Below, piece after piece: positions 7,207 to 7,592 of a DNA stretch of 7,592 nt. How positions within the stretch are numbered: position 1 is the first letter of the stretch; every line of letters starts with the position of its first letter. The translations under genes were made by a program, and so were the position numbers. The notes beneath the pieces are model-generated. The model was not told the DNA's origin. It worked only from the letters and a program-made list of their open reading frames with translations, and ran no database searches. The stretch comes from Lachnospiraceae bacterium UBA2864 (GTDB lineage: Bacteria > Bacillota > Clostridia > Lachnospirales > Lachnospiraceae): NCBI GenBank assembly GCA_002350525.1, contig DEFA01000005.1:1-7592 (forward strand). Direction: 5' to 3'.

Positions 7207-7232
7207 TCGCATATTCTGAACAGAATGTGTGA
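7207..7232. repeat. 26-bp imperfect dyad in the divergent intergenic region
   Basis: Left arm TCGCATATTCTG (7207-7218) and right arm CAGAATGTGTGA (7221-7232) are inverted copies matching at 10 of 12 positions around AA. The inner core ATTCTG-AA-CAGAAT is perfect. It lies 12 bp upstream of the lysozyme start and about 75 bp upstream of the right-hand ORF, a natural place for an operator of a dimeric regulator. As + strand RNA both mismatches become G-U pairs and a hairpin with a GAAC loop could form. The symmetry is directly visible; a function is inferred. Confidence 0.4.
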
Positions 7233-7296
7233 GAACTATGTAAGGAATTGTCGGAAGGGTCTGAAAGTGTTAATCTCAATACACTAAGGATACTTG

Positions 7297-7302
7297 AAAG
7301 GA
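7297..7302 (+). promoter_or_regulatory. Ribosome binding site of the right-edge ORF
   Basis: AAAGGA sits 5 bases before the ATG at 7308 and supports that start over upstream in-frame codons such as the TTG at 7248. The frame is open back to 7233, just after a TGA at 7230-7232. Confidence 0.5.
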
Positions 7303-7307
7303 CAGAA

Positions 7308-7592
7308 ATGGAATCTCTGATACCTGACGCGGACATTAGCCTTAAAGCTATTCAGAAGCGGTCTGACATCGCTCTTATAAGCGATGATGTATCAACGCGC
7401 GAAGAACTGATCGAAGCGTTTATGAAATACCTGAAGCTTAACCGCAAGCAGAGGAGGTTTTCAGATTACTATTCCGAAAAGATCTTCGGATGCAATGTCA
7501 CGGACATGTTCCTTAACCTGAGTTACCGTTACAGGCTCGAATCCCCGATTCCTGTTAATGAGACTCTTTTCGTATCTGAACCGGACCTCTAT
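7308..7592 (+). CDS. Unrecognised protein, N-terminal 95 codons only
   Basis: An open frame starting at ATG 7308 with a well placed AAAGGA runs without a stop to the window edge. I do not recognise the family. The visible part begins MESLIPDADISLKAIQKRSD and is soluble and charged, with no signal peptide or membrane segment. A helical basic stretch (FMKYLKLNRKQRRFSDYY) is followed by KIFGCNVTDMFLNLSYRYRLESPIPVNETLF. Codon use resembles the neighbouring genes, with no sign of foreign origin. It is transcribed divergently from the lysozyme gene across 112 bp. The C-terminal part, and therefore any diagnostic domain, lies outside the window. That it is a real gene is likely from the start signals, open length and codon pattern, but 95 codons leave some doubt. 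Confidence 0.6.
   Translation, partial: MESLIPDADISLKAIQKRSDIALISDDVSTREELIEAFMKYLKLNRKQRRFSDYYSEKIFGCNVTDMFLNLSYRYRLESPIPVNETLFVSEPDLY

Noticed and set aside
7248..7276. TTGTCG and TAATCT separated by 17 bases upstream of the right-edge ORF
   Set aside because: The spacing is right but the hexamers match consensus at only 4/6 and 3/6 positions; too weak to list as a promoter.
7196..7336. Extension of the lysozyme reading frame by 47 codons up to 7336
   Set aside because: The added residues are Ser-rich, precede a signal anchor that should be N-terminal, and overlap the divergent gene.
1..7592. CRISPR array, tRNA, insertion sequence, toxin-antitoxin or phage-defence genes
   Set aside because: I looked on both strands and saw no regularly spaced repeats, cloverleaf, transposase motifs, terminal inverted repeats or small paired genes.

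Overview
The window looks like part of a cell-surface polysaccharide (capsule or exopolysaccharide) locus of a low-to-mid GC Gram-positive bacterium, most likely a gut- or rumen-type member of the Clostridia. That placement is inference. It rests on AGGAG-type ribosome binding sites, tightly packed co-directional genes, a LicD protein, a short-signal lipoprotein and a membrane-anchored GH25 lysozyme. No marker fixes the genus.

From 1 to 6431 (+ strand) six genes run head to tail with overlaps or very small gaps and read as one operon. In order they are: an EpsF-like GT4 glycosyltransferase whose start lies left of the window, a second and more divergent GT4-type transferase, a LicD-family protein, a third GT4 transferase of the WcaC-like type, a Wzx-type flippase, and an SGNH-hydrolase lipoprotein. 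Together they suggest assembly of a lipid-linked repeat unit by cytoplasmic transferases, decoration by LicD, flipping by Wzx, and possible ester editing outside the membrane by the SGNH protein. No polymerase (Wzy), initiating phosphoglycosyl transferase or chain-length regulator is in the window, so the locus must extend to the left or be completed elsewhere.

The only real gap in the operon (4355-4409) sits in a markedly AT-rich zone and carries a candidate extended -10 promoter just before the flippase gene.

At 6430-6454 the operon meets a convergent gene. The two stop codons are 8 bases apart and both lie in a hairpin that has a T-run on each strand, a probable shared terminator. The convergent gene (6440-7195, - strand) encodes a membrane-anchored GH25 muramidase. 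A short divergent intergenic region (7196-7307) follows, with a 26-bp imperfect dyad. The window ends inside an unrecognised + strand ORF that begins at 7308.

I see no tRNA, rRNA, CRISPR array, insertion sequence or phage gene. The gene set is a recognisable one. The items most worth following up are the unassigned LicD and SGNH substrates, the dyad, and the unknown right-edge protein.
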